A stretch of DNA of 64,000 nt from contig NZ_AP013072.1 of NCBI RefSeq assembly GCF_000478925.1, forward strand, positions 846,501 through 910,500, read 5' to 3'. The stretch's first letter is position 1; each line of letters begins with the position of its first letter. Source of the DNA: Streptococcus anginosus subsp. whileyi MAS624. GTDB lineage: Bacteria; Bacillota; Bacilli; Lactobacillales; Streptococcaceae. This document shows, in pieces, positions 1-9,085 of the stretch. Below the pieces are notes generated by a model, which was not told the origin of the DNA, searched no databases, and saw only the letters and a program-made list of their open reading frames with translations. The position numbers and the translations under genes were made by a program.

Positions 1-2
1 AT

Positions 3-557
<555 letters not shown>

Positions 558-575
558 TTCTTAAAAGAAATAATT

Positions 576-606
576 AGCTTGCCATATTTTATGGCAGGCT
601 TATTTT
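576..606 (+). terminator. Intrinsic terminator of tpiA
   Basis: A 10-bp stem (AGCTTGCCAT paired with ATGGCAGGCT, one G-U pair) with a five-base loop is followed by TATTTT. It lies between tpiA and the next gene, whose start is only 17 bases further on. Confidence 0.8.
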
Positions 607-622
607 AAAATGGAGAAATAAA

Positions 623-3600
623 ATGAAAAAGAAAAGTTTATTTTATTTAGCAAGCACAGCTATTTTAATTGCAGCTAGTTCACATCAGGTTTTTGCTGAT
701 GAACCTGTAAAAACTTCTACGCCACAGCCGACAGTAGAAGTCAATAAACAAGAAGCTCATTCTTCAGTTGAACTCCAAACAAAAGAAGTAACTCAAACTG
801 CTCCAATAAATCAAACAACTTCATCTTCTTCATCTAAAAATGAAGCAACTGCTTCATCAACCGCTTCAACTGAAGCTAAAGTTTCAGAAGAACAAAATGT
901 TGTAAAAGAAAATTCGACAACTACAACTGAGACTAAAAAAGACAATAAGTCAACTTTTTTTGCTACGCAGAATAATCAAACAACAGCTAGAAGTAATCCT
1001 GATGCGCAAGTAAAAAAATCAACCTTTGTAGATGTCAGCAGTCATAATGGGCATATCAGCAAAGAGGATTATCAACATTTAGCTGAAAAAGGGGTAAATG
1101 GGGTTGTTGTCAAATTAACAGAAGGAACGAGCTATAAAAATCCTTATGCGGCTTCTCAAACACGGAATGCACAAGCGGCAGGTATGCAAGTGTCGGCTTA
1201 TGCCTTTTCTCATTATACTAATGAAGCAGAAGCAAGAGCAGAAGCGCGCTATTTTGCAGAGGAAGCAAGGCGATTGAACCTTCCTTCCTCAACTGTTATG
1301 GTAAATGATATTGAAGATTCTGATATGCGTCCAAATATCAATGCAACTACTCAAGCTTGGGCAGATGAAATGCGGCGTATGGGCTTTTCAAATTTGATGT
1401 ACTATACAAGTGCAAGTTGGCTTGATCGAAATAATCTCAGAACGAAAGGACCAATCCAAATAGAGCAATTTGGCTTGGAGAATTTCTGGGTAGCGCAATA
1501 TCCAACTTCAAAATTAAGTGCAGATGATGCGAAAACACTGAAATATAATAGTGAAGCAGGTGCTTGGCAGTTTACTTCGTAAGCTGAACTACTACCTGGT
1601 CGTCATGTATTTGACCAAAGCGTGGATTATACTGGACGATTTACGAATAAGGCAACTCCAAGCAATCGTGCTGCAAATCAGCCAATAAAGGGAAAAATCA
1701 CGGTTCAAAACAATAATCCTAACACAGGAACCTTTGATGTGATTGTGTCAGATGTTTCTGCTCCTTATGGCGTTCGTGAAGTGAAGTTACCGACCTGGTC
1801 TAATGTCAATGGTCAAGATGACATTATTTGGTATACAGCTGCTAAACAGGCTGATGGAACTTATAAAGTAACAGTAAGGGCAGTAGATCACAAATTTTCT
1901 ACAGGACTCTATCACATTCACCTTTATTACATCCAAAATAATGGGAAATTGGTTGGCGTAGGTGGAACAACTACCGAGCTTTCATTTGGACGACCTCAAG
2001 GAAAAGTGACTATTGCTAATAATAATCCTGACACAGGAACTTTTGATGTCCTTATTTCCAATGTTTCTAGTCCTTATGGCGTTCGTGAAGTGAAAGTTCC
2101 AACTTGGTCCAGCATCGGTGGTCAAGATGATATTATCTGGTATACCGCTAAAAAACAAGCTGATGGGACTTATAAGACGACCGTCAAGGTAAGTGATCAC
2201 AAATATTCAACAGGTCTATATAATGTTCATCTGTATTATATCCAAGACAATGGCAAAATCGTTGGAGTAGCAGGAACGCAAGTAATTGTATCTTTAGCAA
2301 GAGCAAAAGGCAATCTTACAATTGCGAATAATAATCCTAACACAGGAACCTTTGATGTGATTGTCTCAGGTGTTTCTAGCCCTTACGGTGTTCGTGAAGT
2401 GAAATTACCGACCTGGTCTAATGTGGATGGTCAGGACGATATTATCTGGTATACCGCTACTAGACAGGCCAATGGGACTTACAAAGCAACTGTCAAAGCG
2501 AGTGACCATAAAAGAAGTACAGGTTTATACCACATTCATCTGTATTATATCCAAAACAATGGTAAACTCGTTGGAGTAGGTGGTACAACGACAGAAGTTT
2601 CAATTGCACGTCCAAAAGGTACATTAACGATTCAAAATAAAGATGCGAATAAAGGAACTTTTGAAGTAATTGTCTCCAATGTTTCTAATCCAGATGGTGT
2701 TCGTGAAGTGAAATTACCGACTTGGTCTAATGTCAATGGTCAGGATGATATTATCTGGTACACTGCTACTAGACAGGCCAATGGAACTTATAAGGCGTTC
2801 ATTAAAGCAAGTGATCATAAGAATTCAACCGGTTTGTACTATATTCATTTGTACTATGTTCAAAACAATGGAACATTGATTGGAGTAGGCGATACATCAA
2901 CCAATGTGACAATTTCTGCGGAAAACCTTAAACCAACTGGAAAAATCACGATTCAAAATAATAATCCTAAAACAGGAACATTTGACGTGGTAGTGTCTAA
3001 TGTTTCCAGTCCTTATGGTGTTCGTGAAGTGAAATTGCCAACTTGGTCTAGTGTAAATGGTCAAGATGACATCATTTGGTATACTGCTGCGAAACGAGCC
3101 GATGGTACCTATAAGATAACTGTGAAAGCGAGTGACCATAAGAGCTCAACCGGCGAATACAATATTCATTTGTATTACATTCAAAACAATGGTAAGCTGG
3201 TTGGAGTAGGTGGTACAACAATACAAGTTTCTAAAACGTCTTATCCGACACCATATTTTTCTCAACGTGATGGTCGTTGGGCAGGACGAACTTATGGAGG
3301 CTACACATTTGCTGCAACAGGTTGCGTGCCAACAACGGTCGCTATGGCAATTTCTGGTATTACAGGACAGACTGTTTTACCAACGACTGTGGCAGATTAT
3401 CTCTATTATTCTACGAATGAATTTAATAAGAGAAGCTATGGTACAACGAGTCATGGTATTGTATTAGCAGCTCGACATTGGGGCTTGAAAACGGATGTTT
3501 TAGGTTCAACCGCAGCTGTGCGAGAAGCGCTTGCTATGGGACACCATGTGCTTGGTGCAGTAGGAACCAGTGTATTTGCAAATTATCCTGTTACGCATGA

Positions 3601-3760
3601 GCTAGTCATGAGGGGCTATAACAACGGAATGACTTATGTAATGGATCCGTATAATGCTAATAATAATGGCTATTATTCAGTAGATTATTTATTTAGAGTA
3701 CGGAGTTTGGATCCAACTGACAATACAGAAGGTTCTCCATTCATGACAATCAGAGCATAA
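623..3760 (+). pseudogene. Secreted GH25 lysozyme with five Bsp-like repeats and C39-like peptidase domain, split by an in-frame stop
   Basis: The upstream part (319 codons) has a signal peptide (MKKKSLFYLASTAIL..., cleavage near VFADEP), a Thr/Ser/Gln-rich low-complexity linker to about residue 125, then a GH25 muramidase domain with DVSSHNG and the acidic NDIEDSD motif. A TAA at 1580-1582 stops translation. Exactly the same frame continues at once (AELLPGRHVFDQSVDYTGRFT is the expected GH25 tail) and stays open to 3760. This second part carries five tandem GBS-Bsp-like repeats and a C-terminal papain-like domain with ATGCVPTTVAMA (Cys) and THELVMRGY (His), resembling Peptidase_C39_2. The intact ancestor would be about 1,045 residues and would act on peptidoglycan outside the cell. 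As read, only the signal peptide, linker and nearly whole GH25 domain are made. SD is ATGGAGA; there is little room for a private promoter after the tpiA terminator. A CAA-to-TAA change is a plausible origin (inference). Confidence 0.85.
1688..3235 (+). repeat. Five tandem Bsp-like protein repeats
   Basis: Five coding repeats begin near 1688, 1997, 2306, 2615 and 2936, a period of 309 bases except for the fourth unit of 321. Each unit carries the cores PYGVREVK, PTWS, GQDDIIWYTA and STGLY followed by IHLYYIQNNGKLVGV. Repeat 4 is the most divergent (PDGVREVK, a changed first strand). The pattern matches the GBS-Bsp-like repeat family of streptococcal cell-surface hydrolases, where it is thought to help wall or glycan binding. 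Confidence 0.85.
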
Positions 3761-3887
3761 TATTGTGTCTGCTCTATGAGAATGAAGTTTTTGTCATTTT
3801 ATCGGTCTAGTAATGAAAGGTTGAAACTACGAACTAAAAATTTTAAATGTTTAGTTCTGTCTTATTCTCTTTTTGATGAAAAGTAAG

Positions 3888-3940
3888 AAGCTCTATGATT
3901 TCTATAGGAATAACCTTAGAAATCATAGAGCTTACTTGTT
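3888..3940. terminator. Bidirectional terminator between the GH25 gene and mnmE
   Basis: A perfect 17-bp inverted repeat (arms 3888-3904 and 3917-3933) with a 12-base loop lies between two convergent genes. It is followed on the plus strand by ACTTGTTTTTG, and on the minus strand by a T-containing stretch. Confidence 0.85.
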
Positions 3941-3961
3941 TTTGTTCGAATTTATTTACTA

Positions 3962-5335
3962 TTATTTTCCCAAACAAAATTGGCTGAAAAGTTGGCTAAT
4001 GAGTTCATCAGGAGCGGCATCACCTGTGATTTCACCAAGGATTTCCCATGTTCGGGTGAGATCCACTTGGACTAAGTCAACAGGCATTCCTAGATCCAGT
4101 CCTTCATTGACAGCGTGGAGACTTTCAACAGCTTTTTCAATTAGAGAAATATGACGAGCGTTAGAGAGATAAGTAGCATCTTGTTCTACAATGCCTGCAT
4201 TTTCAAAGAAAAGTTGGTTGATTCGTTCTTCGATTTTATCAATATTTTGATTTTGAAGAACAGAAATCTTGATGAAGTTATCGGGAAGCTGGTCAACTTC
4301 AATCTTTTCTTCTAAGTCGGTTTTATTGAGCAACAAGATACGGTTGGTGTCTTGACTGATTTCTAGAAGTTTGCGGTCTTGTTCTGTCAATGGCTCACTA
4401 GCATTTAACACAAGAAGTACAAGGTCAGCATCTTGGAGCGCTTTTTTGGAACGCTCTACTCCGATTTGTTCGACAATATCATCTGTATCACGAATACCCG
4501 CAGTGTCAATCAACTTGAGTGGTACCCCATTGATGTTGACATATTCTTCAATGACATCGCGAGTGGTTCCAGCGATGTCCGTTACAATTGCCTTGTCCTC
4601 GTGGAGCAGGTTGTTAAGGAGACTAGATTTGCCAACATTTGGGCGACCAATAATAGCAGTCGAAATTCCTTCGCGCAGAATCTTACCGCGGCGAGCTATT
4701 TTTAAAAGTTGAGACAGAAGTTTTTCAAATTCAGCTGTTTTTTCACGCAACAGTTTGGTGGTCATTTCCTCAACATCGTCGTATTCTGGATAGTCAATAT
4801 TGACCTCAACTTGAGCCAGTGTGTTAAGAATTTCCAGACGTGTATTGTTAATGAGGTCGGATAGAGAGCCGTCCAGTTGCTTGACGGCGATATTCATGGC
4901 TTTGTCCGTTTTTGCCCGAATAATGTCCATAATAGCCTCTGCTTGCGTCAAATCCACGCGTCCATTGAGAAAGGCGCGCTTAGTAAATTCACCAGGTTCT
5001 GCCATTCTAGCTCCTTCTCGAATGGCTAATTGGAGAATTTCGTTGGTCACAGCAATCCCTCCGTGGGTGTTAATCTCAATCACGTCTTCACGTGTGAAGG
5101 TTTTAGGAGAACGCATAGCTCCAATCATAACTTCATCTAAAATTTCGTTTTTTTCTGGGTCAATAATATGCCCATAATTTAGTGTGTGACTGGCAACCGT
5201 ACTTAAATCTTTTCCTTTGAAGATTTTTTGAGCAATGGCAAAGCTGTCCGTCCCGCTCAGTCTAACAATGCCGATAGCTCCTTCACCAAGAGGAGTGGAA
5301 ATGGCAGCAATCGTATCAAATTCTTTGGTTATCAT
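3962..5335 (-). CDS. mnmE: tRNA uridine-5-carboxymethylaminomethyl modification GTPase MnmE (TrmE)
   Basis: Together with MnmG this GTPase installs the cmnm5 group on wobble uridine 34 of certain tRNAs. From the chosen ATG ([15 protein letters not shown]) the protein is 457 residues, the usual length. It shows the N-terminal folate-binding domain, an embedded G domain with P-loop GRPNVGKSS, the switch region [12 protein letters not shown] and NKTD, and the hallmark C-terminal FC(L)GK whose Cys is needed for modification. The open frame continues 17 codons upstream, but AAGGATT precedes this ATG and homologues start here. It is transcribed alone and divergently from rpiA, and converges on the GH25 gene. 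Confidence 0.97.
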   Translation of the reverse strand: MITKEFDTIAAISTPLGEGAIGIVRLSGTDSFAIAQKIFKGKDLSTVASHTLNYGHIIDPEKNEILDEVMIGAMRSPKTFTREDVIEINTHGGIAVTNEILQLAIREGARMAEPGEFTKRAFLNGRVDLTQAEAIMDIIRAKTDKAMNIAVKQLDGSLSDLINNTRLEILNTLAQVEVNIDYPEYDDVEEMTTKLLREKTAEFEKLLSQLLKIARRGKILREGISTAIIGRPNVGKSSLLNNLLHEDKAIVTDIAGTTRDVIEEYVNINGVPLKLIDTAGIRDTDDIVEQIGVERSKKALQDADLVLLVLNASEPLTEQDRKLLEISQDTNRILLLNKTDLEEKIEVDQLPDNFIKISVLQNQNIDKIEERINQLFFENAGIVEQDATYLSNARHISLIEKAVESLHAVNEGLDLGMPVDLVQVDLTRTWEILGEITGDAAPDELISQLFSQFCLGK

Positions 5336-5374
5336 CAATTTAATCCTTATAATGTGTTTATGCAATCTATATTC

Positions 5375-5403
5375 ATTGTAACGCAAAACAAGGTTCGTCG
5401 CAA
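5375..5403 (-). promoter_or_regulatory. Sigma-A-type promoter of mnmE
   Basis: On the minus strand TTGCGA and TACAAT are separated by exactly 17 bases, with the -10 about 40 bases upstream of the mnmE start codon. Confidence 0.7.
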
Positions 5404-5654
5404 GATTTTTACATGCTGTTTTTGTTCAAATAAATTCATCATCTCTTTTTAATACAATAAAATAAATTTTAAGAAAGCTTCAAATATCATTCGTTTATTC
5501 ATTTGATATATCAAATTATAGCAAAGAAAATCTGGAATTTTTGGTGTTTTATAATCAAGAAAAATAGAATATTCGGATTTTAGAATGTTTGTAAAAAAGG
5601 GATCATTTAAAAAGAAAGTGGTTTCATTTTTTGGGTGCTAAAGTTGGCAAATCA
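5404..5654. other. AT-rich intergenic region between mnmE and rpiA, with a 16-bp palindrome
   Basis: No gene is seen. The stretch is very AT-rich and contains a perfect palindrome ATTTGATATATCAAAT at 5501-5516, which could be an operator or only chance in AT-rich DNA. No rho-independent terminator is evident. Confidence 0.5.
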
Positions 5655-5663
5655 TGGTATACT
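5655..5663 (+). promoter_or_regulatory. Extended -10 promoter of rpiA operon
   Basis: TGG followed by TATACT forms an extended -10 element 28 bases before the rpiA ATG. No well-spaced -35 is obvious (TTGGGT at 5631 is 21 bases away), which suits an extended -10 promoter. Confidence 0.6.
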
Positions 5664-5690
5664 AGAAGCAGATTGAATAAAGGAGCAAAA

Positions 5691-6380
5691 ATGGAGAACC
5701 TCAAAAAAATGGCAGGAATCAAAGCTGCAGAATATGTGAAAGACGGTATGGTAGTTGGTTTAGGAACGGGTTCGACTGCCTATTATTTTGTGGAAGAAGT
5801 TGGACGGCGTATCAAGGAAGAAGGACTGAAAATAACAGCAGTTACAACTTCAAGCACAACGAGTGAACAAGCTCGGCGTTTAGGTATTCCTTTGAAATCA
5901 ATTGATGAAGTAGATGAAGTAGACGTGACCGTTGACGGAGCTGATGAGGTGGATACTGACTTCAACGGTATCAAAGGCGGTGGCGGCGCTCTGCTTATGG
6001 AAAAAGTTGTTGCAACTCCAACCAAAACCTACATTTGGGTAGTTGATGAAAGTAAAATGGTTGGTAAACTAGGTGTTTTCAAATTGCCTGTAGAAGTCGT
6101 ACAATATGGTGCAGGACAGCTTTTCCGTCGTTTTGAACATGCAGGCTATAAACCGTCATTTCGTGAAAAAAATGGGCAGCGCTATGTCACGGATATGCAG
6201 AATTTCATTATTGATCTTGACTTAGGCGTGATTGAAAATCCAGTCGAATTTGGGCAAAAGCTAGATCATGTAGTTGGCGTTGTGGAACATGGACTCTTTA
6301 ATCAAATGGTGGATATGGTCATTGTTGCTGGAAGAAATGGCGTGCAAATTTTAAAATCAACCAAATCAAAAGGAGAATAG
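5691..6380 (+). CDS. rpiA: Ribose-5-phosphate isomerase A
   Basis: This enzyme interconverts ribose 5-phosphate and ribulose 5-phosphate in the pentose phosphate pathway. From ATG at 5691, preceded by AAAGGAGC, the product is 229 residues, standard for RpiA. Signature motifs are [29 protein letters not shown] with catalytic acidic residues, and [14 protein letters not shown]. It heads a nucleoside and pentose salvage cluster with punA and deoD; in related streptococci deoB lies directly downstream, and here only a scar of it remains. Confidence 0.96.
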   Translation: MENLKKMAGIKAAEYVKDGMVVGLGTGSTAYYFVEEVGRRIKEEGLKITAVTTSSTTSEQARRLGIPLKSIDEVDEVDVTVDGADEVDTDFNGIKGGGGALLMEKVVATPTKTYIWVVDESKMVGKLGVFKLPVEVVQYGAGQLFRRFEHAGYKPSFREKNGQRYVTDMQNFIIDLDLGVIENPVEFGQKLDHVVGVVEHGLFNQMVDMVIVAGRNGVQILKSTKSKGE

Positions 6381-6386
6381 AATTTT

Positions 6387-6472
6387 ATGTCACATGTTAT
6401 TATATTTATGTCATTATCATGGATTCAGTCCGAATTAGTGTTGCACTAAATGCTGATGTTCAAAAAGAATAA
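6387..6472 (+). pseudogene. deoB: Probable scar of phosphopentomutase gene deoB
   Basis: After rpiA there is an AAGGAG site and ATG at 6387, then a short frame that soon stops. Shifted by one frame at 6419 it reads MDSVRISVALNADVQKE then stop, which closely parallels the DeoB N-terminal metal-binding stretch (MDSVGIGAAPDAD) including the Asp and Ser. The rest of this ~400-codon gene is absent before punA at 6566. In pneumococcus-type genomes deoB sits at this very place (established gene order). I read it as an internal deletion plus frameshift; the resemblance covers only about 17 codons. Confidence 0.6.
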
Positions 6473-6565
6473 GAAAGATTAGAATATGCTCTTAAGAGTG
6501 GAGCGTAATTGTGTCATTCAACATTTTTCGAGTGAAAATTAAAAAAGATATAAAAGGATAAAGAT

Positions 6566-7375
6566 ATGAATTTAATGGATAAAATTAACGAAACAGCACA
6601 GTTTTTAAAAGATAAAGGAATTACCGCACCAGAATTTGGTTTGATTCTCGGTTCTGGTTTGGGAGAATTAGCTGGTGAGATTGAAAATGCTGTCAGCATT
6701 GACTATGCAGGCATTCCAAATTGGGGTCGCTCAACAGTGGTGGGGCATGCTGGTAAATTGGTTTATGGCGATTTAGCAGGTCGGAAAGTACTGGCTTTGC
6801 AAGGACGTTTTCATTTTTACGAAGGAAATCCGATGGAAGTGGTGGCATTCCCTGTTCGTGTGATGAGAGCACTAGGTTGTGAAGGTGTCATTGTTACCAA
6901 TGCCGCTGGAGGGATTGGATATGGTCCAGGGACGTTAATGGCTATTTCAGACCATATCAATCTGACGGGGCAAAATCCTTTGATTGGAGCGAATTTGGAT
7001 GAATTTGGTCCACGCTTCCCAGATATGTCTGATGCTTATACAAAAGCTTACCGTGAAAAAGCCCACGCCGTAGCCGAAAAATTAGGCATTGAATTGAAAG
7101 AAGGAGTTTATCTGGGTGTTACCGGTCCAACCTATGAAACACCAGCTGAAATCCGCGCTTTCCAAACCTTAGGAGCTAGCGCTGTCGGTATGTCAACTGT
7201 TCCAGAAGTAATTGTGGCAGCCCACTCAGGCTTGAAAGTATTGGGGATTTCTGCTATTACAAACTTTGCAGCTGGTTTTCAAAACGAGCTAAACCATGAA
7301 GAAGTCGTAGAAGTGACAGAACGTATCAAGGAAAACTTTAAAGGACTTGTAAAAGCAATCCTTGCAGAACTATAA
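6566..7375 (+). CDS. punA: Purine-nucleoside phosphorylase (PunA, trimeric type)
   Basis: It cleaves inosine and guanosine with phosphate to a base and ribose 1-phosphate. The 269-residue length and motifs GSGLGELA, GHAGKLVYG, GRFHFYEG, TNAAGGIGYGPG and the ETPAEIRAFQTLGASAVGMSTVPE segment place it in the class II trimeric family. The start ATG follows AAAGGATAAAGAT; ATG at 6575 is an alternative three codons later. Ribose 1-phosphate would normally pass to DeoB, whose gene is a scar here, so the salvage route is probably interrupted unless another phosphopentomutase exists. Confidence 0.95.
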   Translation: MNLMDKINETAQFLKDKGITAPEFGLILGSGLGELAGEIENAVSIDYAGIPNWGRSTVVGHAGKLVYGDLAGRKVLALQGRFHFYEGNPMEVVAFPVRVMRALGCEGVIVTNAAGGIGYGPGTLMAISDHINLTGQNPLIGANLDEFGPRFPDMSDAYTKAYREKAHAVAEKLGIELKEGVYLGVTGPTYETPAEIRAFQTLGASAVGMSTVPEVIVAAHSGLKVLGISAITNFAAGFQNELNHEEVVEVTERIKENFKGLVKAILAEL

Positions 7376-7557
7376 AAACATAAATGTAAAAAGAGTCGAA
7401 GATTGAGCTTACAATCACATCTCTTTCTGAACTCAACTAGAAACGAAAGGAATAAAACCCGCACGCAATCCTTTCTGAGATGAATAAGCTCCTAAGAAAA
7501 GTTATTTAGCGCTTGTACTTTTCAGTTTGGGTTTTTGACGGGCTTGGTATCTTACTT

Positions 7558-8271
7558 ATGTCAATCCATATTGCAGCAAAACAAGGCGAAATTGCCGATA
7601 AAATTTTACTACCTGGAGATCCACTCCGTGCCAAATTTATTGCCGAAAACTTTTTAGAAGATGCTGTATGTTTTAATGAAGTTCGCAACATGTTTGGTTA
7701 TACAGGGACTTATAAGGGGCATCGTGTTAGTGTTATGGGAACTGGAATGGGAATTCCGTCGATTTCTATCTATGCTCATGAATTGATTGTGAACTATGGT
7801 GTGAAACGTTTAATTCGTGTAGGAACGGCTGGTTCCTTGAATAAAGACGTTCATGTACGTGAATTGGTATTAGCGCAAGCAGCAGCGACAAACTCAAATA
7901 TCATTCGTAATGATTGGCCTCAATATGATTTTCCGCAAATTGCAAGTTTTCGTCTTTTAGATAAGGCTTATCATCTTGCCAAGGATTTTGGTATGACAAC
8001 GCATGTTGGAAGTGTCTTATCATCAGATGTTTTCTACTCAAACTACGGTGAAAAAAATATCGAACTTGGAAAAATGGGAGTTTTGGCTGTGGAAATGGAA
8101 GCGGCAGCTCTTTACTATCTAGCTGCTCAATATAATGTCGAAGCTCTTGGCATTATGACCATTTCAGATAGTTTAGTTAATCCGGACGAAGATACAACAG
8201 CGGAAGAACGACAAACGACTTTCACAGATATGATGAAAGTCGGTTTAGAAACGCTTATTTCAGAATCATGA
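7558..8271 (+). CDS. deoD: Purine-nucleoside phosphorylase DeoD (hexameric type)
   Basis: DeoD phosphorolyses purine ribo- and deoxyribonucleosides. From ATG at 7558 ([22 protein letters not shown]) it is 237 residues, the usual size. It has [39 protein letters not shown] and SDSL with the catalytic Asp. A longer frame starts at 7513 but homologues begin at MSIH. No good ribosome-binding site precedes the ATG (GGGCTTGG about 15 bases upstream at best), which is unusual for this operon. The stop TGA overlaps an ATG (ATGA), pointing to translational coupling with the following degraded gene. Confidence 0.94.
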   Translation: MSIHIAAKQGEIADKILLPGDPLRAKFIAENFLEDAVCFNEVRNMFGYTGTYKGHRVSVMGTGMGIPSISIYAHELIVNYGVKRLIRVGTAGSLNKDVHVRELVLAQAAATNSNIIRNDWPQYDFPQIASFRLLDKAYHLAKDFGMTTHVGSVLSSDVFYSNYGEKNIELGKMGVLAVEMEAAALYYLAAQYNVEALGIMTISDSLVNPDEDTTAEERQTTFTDMMKVGLETLISES

Positions 8272-9027
8272 TTGAAAATTTAGACGTACGTCAAAGAAGA
8301 GATAATTTACGCTATTTCTCGCTATGATTATGCTCATGCTTATAAATTAGCTCAAAGGCTGAATGGTGCAGACTCAAAGTTAGTTGAACTTTTGTATATC
8401 ATGGCAGAGCGGAGAGAGTTGAATATTCGCCCTGCTATGGAATATCAGTTGAAAATTAGAAATGATTTTCAACTTTTTTGTCATGATTCTGAGGAAGATG
8501 AGCAATTAGCGAATTACCTATATGACTTAGAAGCAAAGCTCAAAAACGAACAAGTGATTGACTTTATTCGTGCTGTTAGTCCGGCGATTTATCGGATTTT
8601 TATGCGTTTGATTAAGCAAGAAATTCCTGATATTGAATCCTATATTCATAATTCTAGAGAAGCGAGTTACGATCGTTGGAATTTTGAAAAGATGAAAAAT
8701 ACAGATCATCCTATTTTGAGTACTTTTCATGCTGAAAGTCCAGTTCATTCTTCTAGTCTGGCTAGCTTGATTTTACTGTTGGATTTACCAGAGCAAGTTA
8801 AAATCATGGTCAAAGAACTACGAAAGTTGGAGAAATCCGTTCGGAACCCATTAGCGCATTTAATTAAACATTTTGACGAAGAAGAATTGCATTCCACTAC
8901 AGGTTTTTCTTCTCAATTTTTTATGGAAATATTGATTTTGTTGGCAAAAGCAACAGGCATTACTTATGACGAGGAGCAATTTTTCTTTGATCAAGTCAAT
9001 CGAGTCATCAAAACATTAATAGATTGA
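8268..9027 (+). pseudogene. HEPN-domain fragment resembling the C-terminal half of a Csm6-type RNase
   Basis: The ATG at 8268 overlaps the deoD stop, but its frame ends after 19 codons. A different frame is open from 8284 (TYVKEEIIYAISRYDY...) and has no ATG until 8392, from which 211 residues run to 9027. The protein is alpha-helical, and at residues 151-156 it contains RNPLAH, an Rx4H motif typical of HEPN ribonucleases, in the setting EKSVRNPLAHLIKHF. The preceding DYAHAYKLAQRL stretch resembles the linker before the HEPN domain in CARF-HEPN proteins (Csm6). The N-terminal CARF sensor that binds cyclic oligoadenylates is absent. I infer an internal deletion/frameshift that removed the CARF half. 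No CRISPR array or other cas gene is visible in the window. Family assignment is by motif and layout only. Confidence 0.55.
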
Positions 9028-9044
9028 GTGCTTTCTTTCATTAT

Positions 9045-9083
9045 AAAATCCCATACAGTTCATTTTACTTGTATGGGATTTTT
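9045..9083. terminator. Bidirectional terminator between the HEPN fragment and ltaS
   Basis: The 13-base arms AAAATCCCATACA and TGTATGGGATTTT (9045-9057 and 9070-9082) flank a 12-base loop. A-run and T-run edges allow termination of both convergent transcripts. Confidence 0.85.
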
Positions 9084-9085
9084 GG

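Noticed and set aside
1580..1582. Stop-codon reassignment or suppression as an explanation for the in-frame stops
   Set aside because: TAA and TAG are used as ordinary terminators of many intact genes here, so a changed code is not tenable.
3873..4154. Coding ORF on the plus strand over the end of mnmE
   Set aside because: It is antisense to a well-conserved gene and starts in the terminator hairpin.
5501..5516. Palindrome ATTTGATATATCAAAT as a specific regulator site
   Set aside because: It lies in very AT-rich DNA far from both promoters and matches no consensus I can name with confidence.
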